From contig CAZWVH010000004.1 of assembly GCA_964636945.1 (NCBI GenBank), positions 4,463-68,462 of the forward strand: a stretch of 64,000 nt of DNA, in the 5' to 3' direction. Of the stretch, positions 44,124-53,599 are shown piece after piece. Below the pieces are notes generated by a model. That model saw nothing but the letters and a program-made list of their open reading frames with translations, had not been told where the DNA came from and searched no databases. The stretch is from CAZADA01 sp964636945. Lineage in GTDB: Bacteria > Pseudomonadota > Alphaproteobacteria > Caulobacterales > Maricaulaceae. The translations under genes were made by a program, and so were the position numbers. Position 1 is the first letter of the stretch. Each line of letters opens with the position of its first letter.

Positions 44124-46007
44124 TCAAACATCCTCGGTCAGCGTGGCGTCGGGCGCCCGTTGCGCTTCGATCGCCTCTCCCGCCCTGGCCTGGCTCGCCC
44201 ACATGCTGGCATAGCGTCCATCAAGCAAAAGCAGTTGGTCATGGCTGCCCTGCTCAACGACCCGGCCTTCGTCAAGCACAATGATTTTGTCCGCAGCCGC
44301 AATGGTGGACAGTCGGTGGGCCACGGCGATCGTCGTGCGCCCGCGCGCGGCCTCGGCTAGCGCCGACTGCACCATGGTCTCGGTGGCGGTGTCCAATGAC
44401 GATGTGGCCTCATCAAGCACCAGGATTACCGGATTGGCCAAGATGGCGCGCGCCACACCCACACGCTGTTTTTCACCGCCCGACAATTTCAGTCCCCGCT
44501 CGCCCACTCTGGTGCGCAGGCCTTCAGGCAAACCCTCAATGAAGTCGCCAAGCTGAGCGCGCGCGGCGGCGGCCAAAATCTCCTCGTCCGTGGCCTCGGG
44601 GCGTGCATAGGCGATGTTAGCCCGCAACGTGTCGTTGAACAGCACAACCTCTTGGGGCACCAGTCCCAAGGCGGCGCGCACGCTATGCTGGGTCACATCA
44701 CGCAAGTCTTGGCCGTCAATGCGTACGCAACCCGAGCTTGGGTCATAAAATCTGAACAACAGACGCAAAATGGTGGATTTCCCCGCTCCACTCGGACCCA
44801 CCAACCCCACAAACCCGCCTGCAGGGACAGTGAAGCTGACATTATCCAATCCGCTGGCGCGCCCATCATGGGTGAAAGACACATTGTCGAACTGCACTTC
44901 GCCGCGATCTGCGTTCAGCGCGACGGCGTCCGGTTGATCTTCGATTTCCAAGGGCAGATCAAAGATTCCGAACAACTTCTCAATGTCCACCATCCCCTGT
45001 TTGATCTCGCGCCACGCCCAGCCAAGAATGTTCAGTGGGCGGTAGATATTGAGCATGTTCAAAACCACGAACATGATCTCCCCAGCCCCAAGACTGCCCT
45101 GCGCGACGGCGGCGCCCGTCAGCAGCAGCACCACGAGCAAACCCGAAGTCATGATAAATTCTTGACCCGCGTTCAGCGCGGCCAGAGAACGCATAAACGG
45201 AACATACAAGGCATTGTAATGGCTAACGCTTTTGTCGTAGCGCGCCGTCTCGCGCTCCTCCGCGGCGAAGGCCTTCACGGTCTCAAAGTTAGACAGCGAG
45301 TCCACCGCGCGAGCGCGCAATTCAGAATCCGCTTCGTTCACGGCCCGCCGCTGACGTGTGCGAAACTCCGTCAATTTTACCGTGAAGACGACATAAGCGA
45401 CCACGGTGATCACGGCGACCAACGCAAAGCTGGGACCCAGCCGCACCCAAAATGCTCCGGCCACAATGAGCAGCTCGATCAGGGTGGGACCAATGTTGAA
45501 AGCCAAAAAGCGGAACAGATAGTCCATACTGCCCGCCCCGCGCTCAATGATGCGATTAAGGGCTCCGGTACGTCGCGTGAGGTGAAAACGTAGCGATAAG
45601 TTTTGAGCGCGCGAGAACGCCTGGGTGGCAATCACGCGCTGGGCGTCTTGGGTCACGCTCACAAACACCGCATCGCGCAATTGGGGAAAGCCGAAGGACA
45701 AAAACCGGGCGCCGGCATAAGCGATGGCCAGCCACAAGAATGCATCGAATGCGGCGTCCCCGCCGTCCTCCAGCGCATTGACGCCATCAGCAAGGAAGAA
45801 GGTCGCCGCCACCGACAAGCCCTTGGCCAAAATCGTGAGAATCAGGGCGAGCACAATCACCGGCCGCCAACTGGCGAGGTCCTGGCGCAACAGAACGCCG
45901 AACAGACGCGACAGCGCTCCAACAAGCGTGGCGCGCCCCGCGGCGACGTCTTCAAATTGCTCGACCGTGTGTTGCGCCCGCGGGCCCGCCTTTGCCATGT
46001 CAGACAC
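44124..46007 (-). CDS. ABC exporter, Atm1/HMT-like half-transporter
   Basis: 627 residues with fused membrane and ATPase domains. Six TMs lie within about residues 45-330. In the NBD: Walker A GPSGAGKSTILRLLF, Q-loop VPQEV, signature LSGGEKQRVGVARAIL, Walker B VILVLDEATSSLD, and the H-loop IAVAHRLSTI. The membrane part (ERGAGSMDYLFRFLAFNIGP and SNFETVKAFAAEERE) is Atm1-like, which exports glutathione or persulfide compounds and supports metal/thiol detoxification. GTG at 46007 or ATG at 45998 are both usable starts. Its downstream gene is coupled (see GNAT-nitrilase). Confidence 0.9.
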   Translation of the reverse strand: MSDMAKAGPRAQHTVEQFEDVAAGRATLVGALSRLFGVLLRQDLASWRPVIVLALILTILAKGLSVAATFFLADGVNALEDGGDAAFDAFLWLAIAYAGARFLSFGFPQLRDAVFVSVTQDAQRVIATQAFSRAQNLSLRFHLTRRTGALNRIIERGAGSMDYLFRFLAFNIGPTLIELLIVAGAFWVRLGPSFALVAVITVVAYVVFTVKLTEFRTRQRRAVNEADSELRARAVDSLSNFETVKAFAAEERETARYDKSVSHYNALYVPFMRSLAALNAGQEFIMTSGLLVVLLLTGAAVAQGSLGAGEIMFVVLNMLNIYRPLNILGWAWREIKQGMVDIEKLFGIFDLPLEIEDQPDAVALNADRGEVQFDNVSFTHDGRASGLDNVSFTVPAGGFVGLVGPSGAGKSTILRLLFRFYDPSSGCVRIDGQDLRDVTQHSVRAALGLVPQEVVLFNDTLRANIAYARPEATDEEILAAAARAQLGDFIEGLPEGLRTRVGERGLKLSGGEKQRVGVARAILANPVILVLDEATSSLDTATETMVQSALAEAARGRTTIAVAHRLSTIAAADKIIVLDEGRVVEQGSHDQLLLLDGRYASMWASQARAGEAIEAQRAPDATLTEDV

Positions 46008-46073
46008 TTGGCGTCTGATTCGCGCAATTGCCAGTTAATGGCTCAAGTTTACAGGCGCACTGACCCAGCCTGC

Positions 46074-47126
46074 CTAATTCCCGGTCTCATCGGACAAAGG
46101 CACATCGAAAATCTGACCGGGATAGATCAAATCAGGATCACGGATCTGATCATCATTGGCGGCGTAGATCACCGTGTATTGCCAGCCTGAGCCGTACAAG
46201 CGCCGAGAAATCCGCCACAGCGAATTGCCTGGTTGCACCACAATGGTGCGCGCCGCTTCACCGCGACTGGCCGCCGCCTGGGCGTCAGCTTGGGCTGCGG
46301 CCACCGCCTCGGGCGAGGCGCGCTCGAACGGGGCGACCACCACACCGGTCACCCGGCCCAGCTCATCAAGCTGATCGATCTGCAAATCGTAAACGCCCGG
46401 AGCCAGCGCTGATCCAGCGATCAGCGACCACGCGCCGGTATCGTTGGCCTGGGCGTCGCCGACGATTTTGCCATTGGCCAGAACGCGCACGCGCGATCCG
46501 GGCTCAGCGCGGCCGGAGAAGATCACGCTGCCCGCATCGTCATAATCGACGGCCAGAAGCGCCAGTGGCTGACCGGTGTCCTCCAGCGGCGACTGCAAAA
46601 CCCGGCTGGCGCCGCCAGCGCTGCCCAGGATCACCAGTGGTTCGCGGTCGCGCGTTTCGGGAACCGAGACCACCACAACTTGCTCAGAGCGCACCTCTTG
46701 ACCCGACGGCAGGCGCATGGTGAGGCCGATCTGCACCGATCCGACCGGCAATGGATCGGTGAGCACCACCACCCACTCGCCGTTCGAATCAATCTGGGTC
46801 TCAGTCAATGGCTCGCCATTGGCGAGAATGATCGCCGTGGCGCCCGACGCTCCACGTCCCGCCATGGTCGCAGTGCCGCGTGGATCGACGCGCACAATGT
46901 CGAAGCTTGGCGGGGCAATGCGCTCCGGCTCCACCGGTACTGGCGCAACCTCCTCCACGGGCGCGTTGGCCAGAGCGTCCAAAGTGTCTCCCGCCTCAGC
47001 CGCCGCAGGGCGGTCTGGACGGGAACGTTCGGTATCCTCTCCGCGTAAGAAATACGCGGTTGCCCCCCCGACTAAAATCAGCAGCGCTACCAAAAACGCG
47101 ATAACGAGCGCGCGACGGTCTTCCAT
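46074..47126 (-). CDS. LysM-domain membrane protein with Ig-like modules
   Basis: 350 residues from the ATG at 47126. A single TM (ALVIAFLVALLILVGGATAY) anchors it. The middle is made of Ig-like beta modules (ATMAGRGASGATAIILANGE and VIFSGRAEPGSRVRVLANGK, ending GVYDLQIDQLDELGRV). The C-terminal LysM domain is TIVVQPGNSLWRISRRLYGS, which binds peptidoglycan. It may link the inner membrane to the cell wall. It belongs to a common alphaproteobacterial family found next to housekeeping genes. Function beyond anchoring is unknown. Confidence 0.85.
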   Translation of the reverse strand: MEDRRALVIAFLVALLILVGGATAYFLRGEDTERSRPDRPAAAEAGDTLDALANAPVEEVAPVPVEPERIAPPSFDIVRVDPRGTATMAGRGASGATAIILANGEPLTETQIDSNGEWVVVLTDPLPVGSVQIGLTMRLPSGQEVRSEQVVVVSVPETRDREPLVILGSAGGASRVLQSPLEDTGQPLALLAVDYDDAGSVIFSGRAEPGSRVRVLANGKIVGDAQANDTGAWSLIAGSALAPGVYDLQIDQLDELGRVTGVVVAPFERASPEAVAAAQADAQAAASRGEAARTIVVQPGNSLWRISRRLYGSGWQYTVIYAANDDQIRDPDLIYPGQIFDVPLSDETGN

Positions 47127-47220
47127 GGGGCGTACATCCTCTGTTGATGGGTTCGACCTCAAACCATGTGTTCGCACTGTACGCCCGCGCGCACTTCAAC
47201 TCAACGCGAGCCATACAGTC

Positions 47221-48561
47221 TTAAGCGGTTTCTCCACCCAGCCGGGCGCGAGCTTTTTCTGCGCCAATCAGCGGAAACAGGCGCGCCATATCCGGTCCGC
47301 GCGTCTGCCCCGTCAATGCTAGGCGCAATGGCATGAATAGGGCCTTACCTTTTGCGCCCGTCTTGTCTTTCACGGCGCTTGTGAATGCGCCCCAGCTTTC
47401 GTCCGACAATTGACCTTCAGGCACCAGCTGGGCGGCCGTATCAGCAAAGGCGCGATCTTCGATCACGGGTGCAATTTCGCCATTGATCACATTTTGCCAG
47501 ACTTTGGCGTCCGCCAATGTTTCCACATTCTCGCGGACAATGGTCCAAAACGCCTCGCCGCCGTCGGCGTTCATCGCCGCCAAGCGGTCACGCACCGTGT
47601 CGTAAGCAGCGGCATGCAGCACCTGCGCATTCAACCGCCGCAGGTCGGCGTCATCAAAGCGCGCGGGCGCCCGGCCGATTTTGTCGAACGCGAATTCGTC
47701 CGCCAACACCTCGAAGCTCGTCGCGGGTTCTAAGGGGTCGGAGGTGCCAATTTTGGCCAGATGCGCCGCCAGCGCGATGGATTCATACCCGGCCTCTCTC
47801 AGTTTGCGTAAGGAGAACGGCCCTTCCAGGTCGCGCTTTGACATTTTTTCGCCATTGGCGCCCACCAACAGAGAGGTATGGGCAAACGCCGGCGCCTCGC
47901 TGCCCAAGGCGCGGAAAATCTCAATCTGAGCGCCCGAATTGGTGACGTGATCTTCTCCGCGCACAATGTGCGTAATCCCCAACTCCACATCATCCACACA
48001 GGACGGCAGCGTATAGAGATACGAGCCATCGGCGCGCACCAAAATGGGATCGGAAATCGACGCCGTGTCGATGCTCACCGGCCCGCGCACCAAATCCTCC
48101 CACTCCACCGGCTGTTGGCTCAGCTTGAACCGCCAATGGGGCATGCGGCCTTCAGCGTCCAACTTGGCGCGATCGGCGTCGCTGAGCTTGAGCGCCGCGC
48201 GATCATACACAGGCGGCAACCCTTGGGCGCGTTGCAGCTTACGCTTTCGGTCGAGCTCGTCTTCGGTTTCGTAGCAGGGATAGAGCAAGCCCTCCGCTTT
48301 GAGCATGTCCACTGCGGCGTCATATTTATCAAAGCGTTCCGACTGTTTGATCACATGGTCGATCTGAAATCCGAGCCAGCCCAAATCGCGATGGATAGCG
48401 TCTTCAAACTCGGCCTTAGACCGCTCCACATCGGTGTCATCAATGCGCAGCACGAATTGACCCCCGGACTTGCGGGCGAACAATTGATTGATCATGGCTG
48501 TGCGCGCGTTGCCCACGTGCAGAAGGCCTGTAGGCGAGGGTGCGAAACGAACTTTGGTCAT
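47221..48561 (-). CDS. gltX: Glutamate-tRNA ligase, second-type (non-discriminating-like)
   Basis: 446 residues, class I synthetase that charges tRNA with glutamate. The HIGH motif is HVGN (15-18), and the KMSKS motif is KMSKR (239-243) in GANGEKMSKRDLEG. C-terminal RLALTGQTRGPDMARLFPLI is typical of the second alphaproteobacterial GluRS. In organisms with two GluRS, one copy often charges tRNA-Gln as well; which job this one has is not decidable here. It is followed on the same strand by the LysM protein gene. Confidence 0.93.
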   Translation of the reverse strand: MTKVRFAPSPTGLLHVGNARTAMINQLFARKSGGQFVLRIDDTDVERSKAEFEDAIHRDLGWLGFQIDHVIKQSERFDKYDAAVDMLKAEGLLYPCYETEDELDRKRKLQRAQGLPPVYDRAALKLSDADRAKLDAEGRMPHWRFKLSQQPVEWEDLVRGPVSIDTASISDPILVRADGSYLYTLPSCVDDVELGITHIVRGEDHVTNSGAQIEIFRALGSEAPAFAHTSLLVGANGEKMSKRDLEGPFSLRKLREAGYESIALAAHLAKIGTSDPLEPATSFEVLADEFAFDKIGRAPARFDDADLRRLNAQVLHAAAYDTVRDRLAAMNADGGEAFWTIVRENVETLADAKVWQNVINGEIAPVIEDRAFADTAAQLVPEGQLSDESWGAFTSAVKDKTGAKGKALFMPLRLALTGQTRGPDMARLFPLIGAEKARARLGGETA

Positions 48562-48709
48562 GGGCGCGACTTCTAATCACAGTTCGCGCGCAACGCTAGC
48601 GCCTCCGTTACAAATTGCGCTGCGCGGTTGCTTCGTGTTGGAACGATGATGTGCGATATACGTTCATGTGCTGAGCGTTTTTCATGCCCTTGCCGTGAGA
48701 GGTCCAACC

Positions 48710-49267
48710 ATGCCCAAAGTGAGCACAATCACCACGCTGATCACGTCATTGACATTGGCGTTCGCTCCACCGGCCATGGGTCAGGACGATTCAACCCCGG
48801 AGTGGAAACGCCGTAAGGTCGCTTGGCCCGTGACCATGCGCTCGCTCCAAGCGGCCAGTGCGGATAACTATCCAGCAGCGGCAAGGGCGAAGTTTGCAGC
48901 CGTGCAAGTGCCTGTTCTCGCTGCGCCGGATATGACCGACGTCGAACGGCAAACGTTTGCTGAATCCGTTTTGGTGCTCGACGATGGCTATGTTGCTGAG
49001 TTCCGTCGCGGACCCACCGACATCGTCCTCAATGGCACCTTGGCCTATGCGCAAGTTGAAGGCGCGAACCAGCAAAGACGCACCGAAGAATATCTGGTGG
49101 AACGCAGCCTTGACGGGCTGAGCGTTCACTTCACGCGCTATAATGTGGATTACTTGATCGAATTTCGCTGCGCTGAGGCCAGCGGCGAAGACAATGACTG
49201 CATTTCTGCAGACGCCGCCAAGGCGTTCAGCCGTGATCTGATTGTTGTGGGAGGGGCAGGACTTTGA
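48710..49267 (+). CDS. Secreted protein of unknown function
   Basis: 185 residues from the ATG at 48710, preceded by GAGAGGTCCAACC. A signal peptide ends near PPAMGQ. The mature part has no recognised fold; one disulfide is possible (C in FRCAEA and NDCISA). Its stop overlaps the start of the M23 gene by four bases, so it is co-translated with an envelope peptidase. Confidence 0.7.
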   Translation: MPKVSTITTLITSLTLAFAPPAMGQDDSTPEWKRRKVAWPVTMRSLQAASADNYPAAARAKFAAVQVPVLAAPDMTDVERQTFAESVLVLDDGYVAEFRRGPTDIVLNGTLAYAQVEGANQQRRTEEYLVERSLDGLSVHFTRYNVDYLIEFRCAEASGEDNDCISADAAKAFSRDLIVVGGAGL

Positions 49268-50127
49268 CCGTAAACCGTTCGCGCACAACCCTGCTGTGTG
49301 CAGGTGCGGCCGCGCTCGCTGCGGGCTGCGCTGCAAGCCAAGTGAACACCGGAGGCGGTCCAGCGCCGAACCCGCCTCCTGCAATGGCGGCCGATTGCGG
49401 CGTGCCCAATCCTTCGAGCCAATCATTTTCCTACTTTCCCACCGGGGACTTGGAGCCCGGCTCAGGAAGCGGGACCAGCGATCCCACCGTTTACATGCCC
49501 GGCATGGTGTTTCCGATTGCTGATCATGCGTCCTATTTGAACACGCAAGTGTATAGCTTAGGCGGATCGGCCGTGGGCGGGGATCAATGTGATGCGCGCA
49601 ATTATGACTACCCCTGGCGCAATAATTTCTGCGAAACGCGCTCATCCGAGCGCAACACCCTCAATTGCCCTCAAGACAACGTGCATCAGGGCCAAGACAT
49701 CCGCGCCGGTTCACCACAATTGTGTCAACAAATCCGACAAACCTCACCCAACCAGCGCACGCAAATCCCCGTGGTGGCAATCGAAGACGGCGTGATCTCC
49801 TATGTGGGCTCGTACACCGTCAATCTGCGCGCCAGCGGCCGGATCACGCGTTACATGCATATGAATATGGATGCGCTGCAGGTTGAGCGCGGCGATCAAG
49901 TCCAGGCGGGACAAGTCATTGGCTTTCTGTCCAATGATTTTGGCGGGACCCCGACCACGTTTCACCTGCATTTGGAATTCAATCACAATATTGACGGCGC
50001 AGGTTGGACCTATGTGAACCCCTACACGTCGCTTGTGCGCGCCTATGAGCGCTGTTTGGGCAAATCAGGCGTTGTGGTCACCGATCAGAACAACTTTGTG
50101 ACATTGACCGGATCGCGTGACGGTTAG
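49264..50127 (+). CDS. M23-family metallopeptidase lipoprotein
   Basis: 287 residues with a TTG start that overlaps the previous stop codon. Lipobox LAAGC. The mature part is cysteine-rich at its start. The lysostaphin fold zinc ligands are in NVHQGQDIRAG (His, Asp) and FHLHLEFNH (H-x-H). YMHMNMDALQVERGDQVQ is the LytM core. It probably cleaves peptidoglycan cross-links in the periplasm, or serves as an activator. TTG starts after an overlapping stop are common in coupled gene pairs. Confidence 0.85.
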   Translation: MTVNRSRTTLLCAGAAALAAGCAASQVNTGGGPAPNPPPAMAADCGVPNPSSQSFSYFPTGDLEPGSGSGTSDPTVYMPGMVFPIADHASYLNTQVYSLGGSAVGGDQCDARNYDYPWRNNFCETRSSERNTLNCPQDNVHQGQDIRAGSPQLCQQIRQTSPNQRTQIPVVAIEDGVISYVGSYTVNLRASGRITRYMHMNMDALQVERGDQVQAGQVIGFLSNDFGGTPTTFHLHLEFNHNIDGAGWTYVNPYTSLVRAYERCLGKSGVVVTDQNNFVTLTGSRDG

Positions 50128-50241
50128 GACCGGCGCGAACTCGCAGGATAATCGCGCTGTGTCACACCTGTGCGATCGCGCTTTAGCCTGGTATCCATCC
50201 TCCCTACGTCCCTCAAGGTTTCACCGCGAAAGGGTATGGGC

Positions 50242-51000
50242 ATGGCGGATGCGCAACGTGAAGCAGGCGTTTTGACGGGTCAGGGGGCGTGGAGCGCAAC
50301 AGACAAAGCGTTCCATGCAAAACTGCGTCAGTTGATGACCGTGCACGGCGCCGTGATGTGGGTGGCGTCGGGCATCGCCGCACTGGGGTTCTGGGCGATG
50401 AAGATGTACGGCGCAGGGCCGATCGGCTCGGTGGCGGTGGCCGCCACGGCCGCGGGCCTGTTTGGCGCAGGCGGCGTGGTGATCACCTGGATTTTGATCC
50501 ATGACACGCTGGACTTGAAGTTCCGCCAGATCCGCTCGCGCGCCAAAATTGGGGCTGAACGCATCAATGTCGATGATACCGAACGCGCCGCCAGCGGCGT
50601 GCAAGATGTGATTTACGAGTGGTACCACATCCGCGAAACCCTGCGCTCTAAAGACATCACGGCGATTATCTTCAGCTTCTCCATGCTGTTGTCCGGAGTG
50701 GTGCTCGCCGCGCTGGCGGTGACCTATTGTTTTGCCGCACCGGTGTTGTGGGCTGTCGAGCCTCCCACCGCTTACGCCATTGGCGGACTTGTCGCCCTGA
50801 TTGGCGTTGGCTTTGGCGTGGCCGGGGCGCTGCTTGGTCAGTCCGTGCGCGGGGCGCGGTGCTATGTGACCGACGCGGTCGACCCGTCCGAAGCGATCCA
50901 AGCGCGCATGCGCGCACTGTTGGCGGAGGTCAAGGAGCTGCGCCGGCATGGCGTGATCGCCCCACAAAGCTCAGAGGCGTCCGGCGGAGCGTCGGTGTAG
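50242..51000 (+). CDS. Predicted four-TM inner-membrane protein
   Basis: 252 residues from the ATG at 50242, which has AAAGGGT 7 bases upstream; an ATG at 50236 is also possible. Four hydrophobic stretches: AVMWVASGIAALGFWAMKMY, VAVAATAAGLFGAGGVVITW, IIFSFSMLLSGVVLAALAVT and YAIGGLVALIGVGFGVAGAL. Charged loops lie between TM2 and TM3. No family recognised. It is convergent with nadE. Confidence 0.65.
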   Translation: MADAQREAGVLTGQGAWSATDKAFHAKLRQLMTVHGAVMWVASGIAALGFWAMKMYGAGPIGSVAVAATAAGLFGAGGVVITWILIHDTLDLKFRQIRSRAKIGAERINVDDTERAASGVQDVIYEWYHIRETLRSKDITAIIFSFSMLLSGVVLAALAVTYCFAAPVLWAVEPPTAYAIGGLVALIGVGFGVAGALLGQSVRGARCYVTDAVDPSEAIQARMRALLAEVKELRRHGVIAPQSSEASGGASV

Positions 51001-51004
51001 TCGA

Positions 51005-52232
51005 TCACCCCACATGATCGCGATATGTGTTGGTGATCGGATAGCGCCGGTCGCGGCCGAAATTCTTGCCGCCGATCTTTGCGCCCGGCGGGGCTTGGCG
51101 GCGCTTGTATTCATTGCGGTAGAGAAGGTTTTGCACCCTGGCCACGGTCTCAGGGTCATGGCCGCGCGCAATCACGGCCTCGATGTCTTCCTCGCGGTCG
51201 ACGAGCCCGCGCAAGATATCGTCCAGCACCTCATAGGGCGGCAGTGAGTCTTCGTCCTTTTGATCCGCGCGCAGTTCAGCCGAAGGCGGTTTGGTGATGA
51301 TGCGGTCAGGCATGACCGGACCGTCGGGGCCGAGCAAGCCGTCAACCTTGCCCTCATTGCGCATGCGGGCCAATTCAAACACCTCGGTTTTGTACAAGTC
51401 TTTCAACGCGTTATACCCGCCATTCATGTCGCCATAAAGCGTGGCGTAGCCCACGGCCATCTCCGATTTATTGCCCGTGGTCAGCACCATGTGGCCGTGC
51501 GCGTTGCTGAGCGCCATCAGCGTCGCCCCGCGAATGCGCGATTGTAGGTTTTCCTGCGCCACCGCCCCGCCAGGCGTTTGCATGTGCCGATCGAGCATAT
51601 CGCCGAACGCGCCGACAGCAGGCTCGATGGGGATGGTGTCAAGCTTGACGCCCAGCAGTCTCGCGCATTCAGCCGCATCATCCAGGCTCTCCTGGCTGGT
51701 GTAGCGCGAGGGCATCATCACGCACCACACCCGGTCGGCGCCCAGCGCATCGACAGCGATGGCGGCGGTGAGCGCGGAGTCGATCCCGCCCGAGAGCCCA
51801 ATCACCACGCCGGGGAAACCGTTTTTGTTCACATAATCGCCCACCGCCAGGCACGCAGCGCGGTAGNNNNNNNNNNNNNNNNNNNNNNNNNNNNNNNNNN
51901 NNNNNNNNNNNNNNNNNNNNNNNNNNNNNNNNNNNNNNNNNNNNNNNNNNNNNNNNNNNNNNNNNNGGACAGCCCACAATCAGCGCCGGGCCGCCATCGG
52001 CGGTGTCGGCCGCCAGCTCGTGCGCCGCGGCCATGGCGTCGTCGATAAAGGCGGGCTTTAGGATCAAATCCTCCGGCGGATAGCCCACAATCGACAACTC
52101 CGGCGTCACCACCAGATCCGCGTTTTGGCCGGCGGCCTTGGCGCGCGCGTCGCGGATCTTGGCGACATTGCCGGCAATGTCACCCACGGTTTGGTTCAAT
52201 TGTGCAGAGGCAATGCGCAGGGTCTCGGTCAT
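51005..52232 (-). CDS. nadE: Glutamine-dependent NAD+ synthetase, interrupted by an assembly gap
   Basis: Makes NAD+ from nicotinate adenine dinucleotide, ATP and glutamine. The N-terminal 88 or so residues (nitrilase-like glutaminase, LVVTPELSIVGYPPEDLILK with the catalytic Glu) are read from 52232 down to the gap. The C-terminal 290 or so (synthetase, VVIGLSGGIDSALTAAIAVD P-loop; LTTGNKSEMAVGYATLYGD) are read from the gap to 51005. The two parts are in different frames across the 100 N, as expected when the gap length is a placeholder. Against a normal length near 550 residues, about 170-180 residues including the glutaminase Lys and Cys are missing. The gene is most likely intact in the genome. 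Confidence 0.9.
51867..51966. other. Assembly gap (100 N)
   Basis: Exactly 100 unknown bases, the standard placeholder for a gap of unknown size. It lies in nadE; protein length suggests the missing sequence is several hundred bases. Confidence 0.98.
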
Positions 52233-52328
52233 CACTGGGATGTACTGCGCTCCCCGGTTATGTTCAATACGAGTATAATGAGTTTGCGGTCGGATGGGTG
52301 GAAATCCACCGAACTCGCCAAATCATCC

Positions 52329-53486
52329 TCATCCCACGGCCGCAATCACCTGATCACAGACATAATGAGCCTGTTCGTCACTGAGATAGGGATGCATGGG
52401 AATGGACACGACGCGATCGGCCAAACGCTCGCACACGGGCAGACCGGCGGTTGGCGCTTTTTCAGCAAAGGCGCCCATTTTGTGTAATGGCATGCGATAA
52501 TACACGGTGCTAGGCACATTATGGTCCTTCAACTGCGCCATCACCCGGTCGCGGTCTTCCACCACGATGGTGAACAGGCCATAGCCGCTTTCTTGTCCCG
52601 CACGAGGTTGATGCAAGCCCACCTTGCCCGCCAGGCGTTGTTCGTAAATGGCGGCGATGCGTTTGCGATGGATCAGTTCATCGTTGAAAATCTTCAGCTT
52701 TTCGCACACCACTGCGCATTGCAGCGAATCGAGCCGGCCATTAATGCCCACGCGCACTGACTCCTGGCGCTTATCGTCGGTGCCATGCCAGCGGATTGAG
52801 CGCATCACCTCGGCCGTGTCGCCGTCACTGACAAAGATCGCGCCGCCATCGCCAAAACAACCCAGCGCCTTAGCCGGATAAAAGCTTGTGGTGGTCACCG
52901 GCGCGATGGCGCCCACCCACTTGCCGTCCAGCCTGCCGCCAAATGATTGCGCGGCGTCTGAAATGATCGGCAGACCGCCGGCCGCGTCGGCCAATGCGGG
53001 GTAGTCAGCCGGCAGCCCGTAGAGATCCACGCTGATCACGGCCTTGGGCTTATACTTGCCAGCCTTCTTCACCCGCTCCACGGCGCGGGCCAAATCAGCG
53101 GGATCCATGTTGAAGGTGGTCTCGTTGACATCCACAAACACCGGCTCGGCGCGCGCCAGCATCACCGCATTCGCAGTCGCATTGTACGTGAAGGCGGGGA
53201 TAAACACCGCATCGCCCTCGCCCACGCCCATGGCCATCAACGCCATCACCAAGGCTTGAGTGCCTGAGCCCACGGCCACGGCGTGTTCGGCGCCCGTGAA
53301 TGCACACAGGTCCGCCTCAAGCTCTTCCACCTCAGGACCTTGAATATATCGCCCATGGTCCAAAATGGCGCTCCAACGCGCCTCGATTGCCGTGCGCACC
53401 CGCGCCTTTTGCGCGTCGAGATCAAAAAATGGGATGGGAAAGTGCACGGTATCATCCGATGTTGCGACCGGGAGGGCCTGGGCCAT
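52329..53486 (-). CDS. DegT/DnrJ/EryC1 sugar-nucleotide aminotransferase (GnnB/WbpE-like)
   Basis: 385 residues, PLP-dependent aminotransferase acting on a keto sugar nucleotide. VGSGTQALVMALMAMGVGEG and DAVFIPAFTYNATANAVMLA bind the substrate and cofactor, with the catalytic Lys206 in TSFYPAKALGCFGDGGA. The C-terminal GINGRLDSLQCAVV is standard. The next upstream gene is a Gfo/Idh dehydrogenase. The pair has the layout of GnnA/GnnB, which make UDP-GlcNAc3N for amide-linked lipid A in many alphaproteobacteria; WbpE-type 3-amino sugar synthesis for surface polysaccharide is the alternative. Confidence 0.85.
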   Translation of the reverse strand: MAQALPVATSDDTVHFPIPFFDLDAQKARVRTAIEARWSAILDHGRYIQGPEVEELEADLCAFTGAEHAVAVGSGTQALVMALMAMGVGEGDAVFIPAFTYNATANAVMLARAEPVFVDVNETTFNMDPADLARAVERVKKAGKYKPKAVISVDLYGLPADYPALADAAGGLPIISDAAQSFGGRLDGKWVGAIAPVTTTSFYPAKALGCFGDGGAIFVSDGDTAEVMRSIRWHGTDDKRQESVRVGINGRLDSLQCAVVCEKLKIFNDELIHRKRIAAIYEQRLAGKVGLHQPRAGQESGYGLFTIVVEDRDRVMAQLKDHNVPSTVYYRMPLHKMGAFAEKAPTAGLPVCERLADRVVSIPMHPYLSDEQAHYVCDQVIAAVG

Positions 53487-53599
53487 TGGTAAACTCCTAC
53501 CTATAGTTGTTTATTGTGCAGTGCAGCATATGCCGCTGACCAGTCTTCGGGTCAATAAAATGTTCAACATAGTACGCACATCAGACGGTCCCAGCTTGC

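Noticed and set aside
51005..52235. nadE read as two separate frameshifted pieces
   Set aside because: The frame change coincides exactly with the 100-N placeholder, so it reflects the unknown gap length rather than a mutation.
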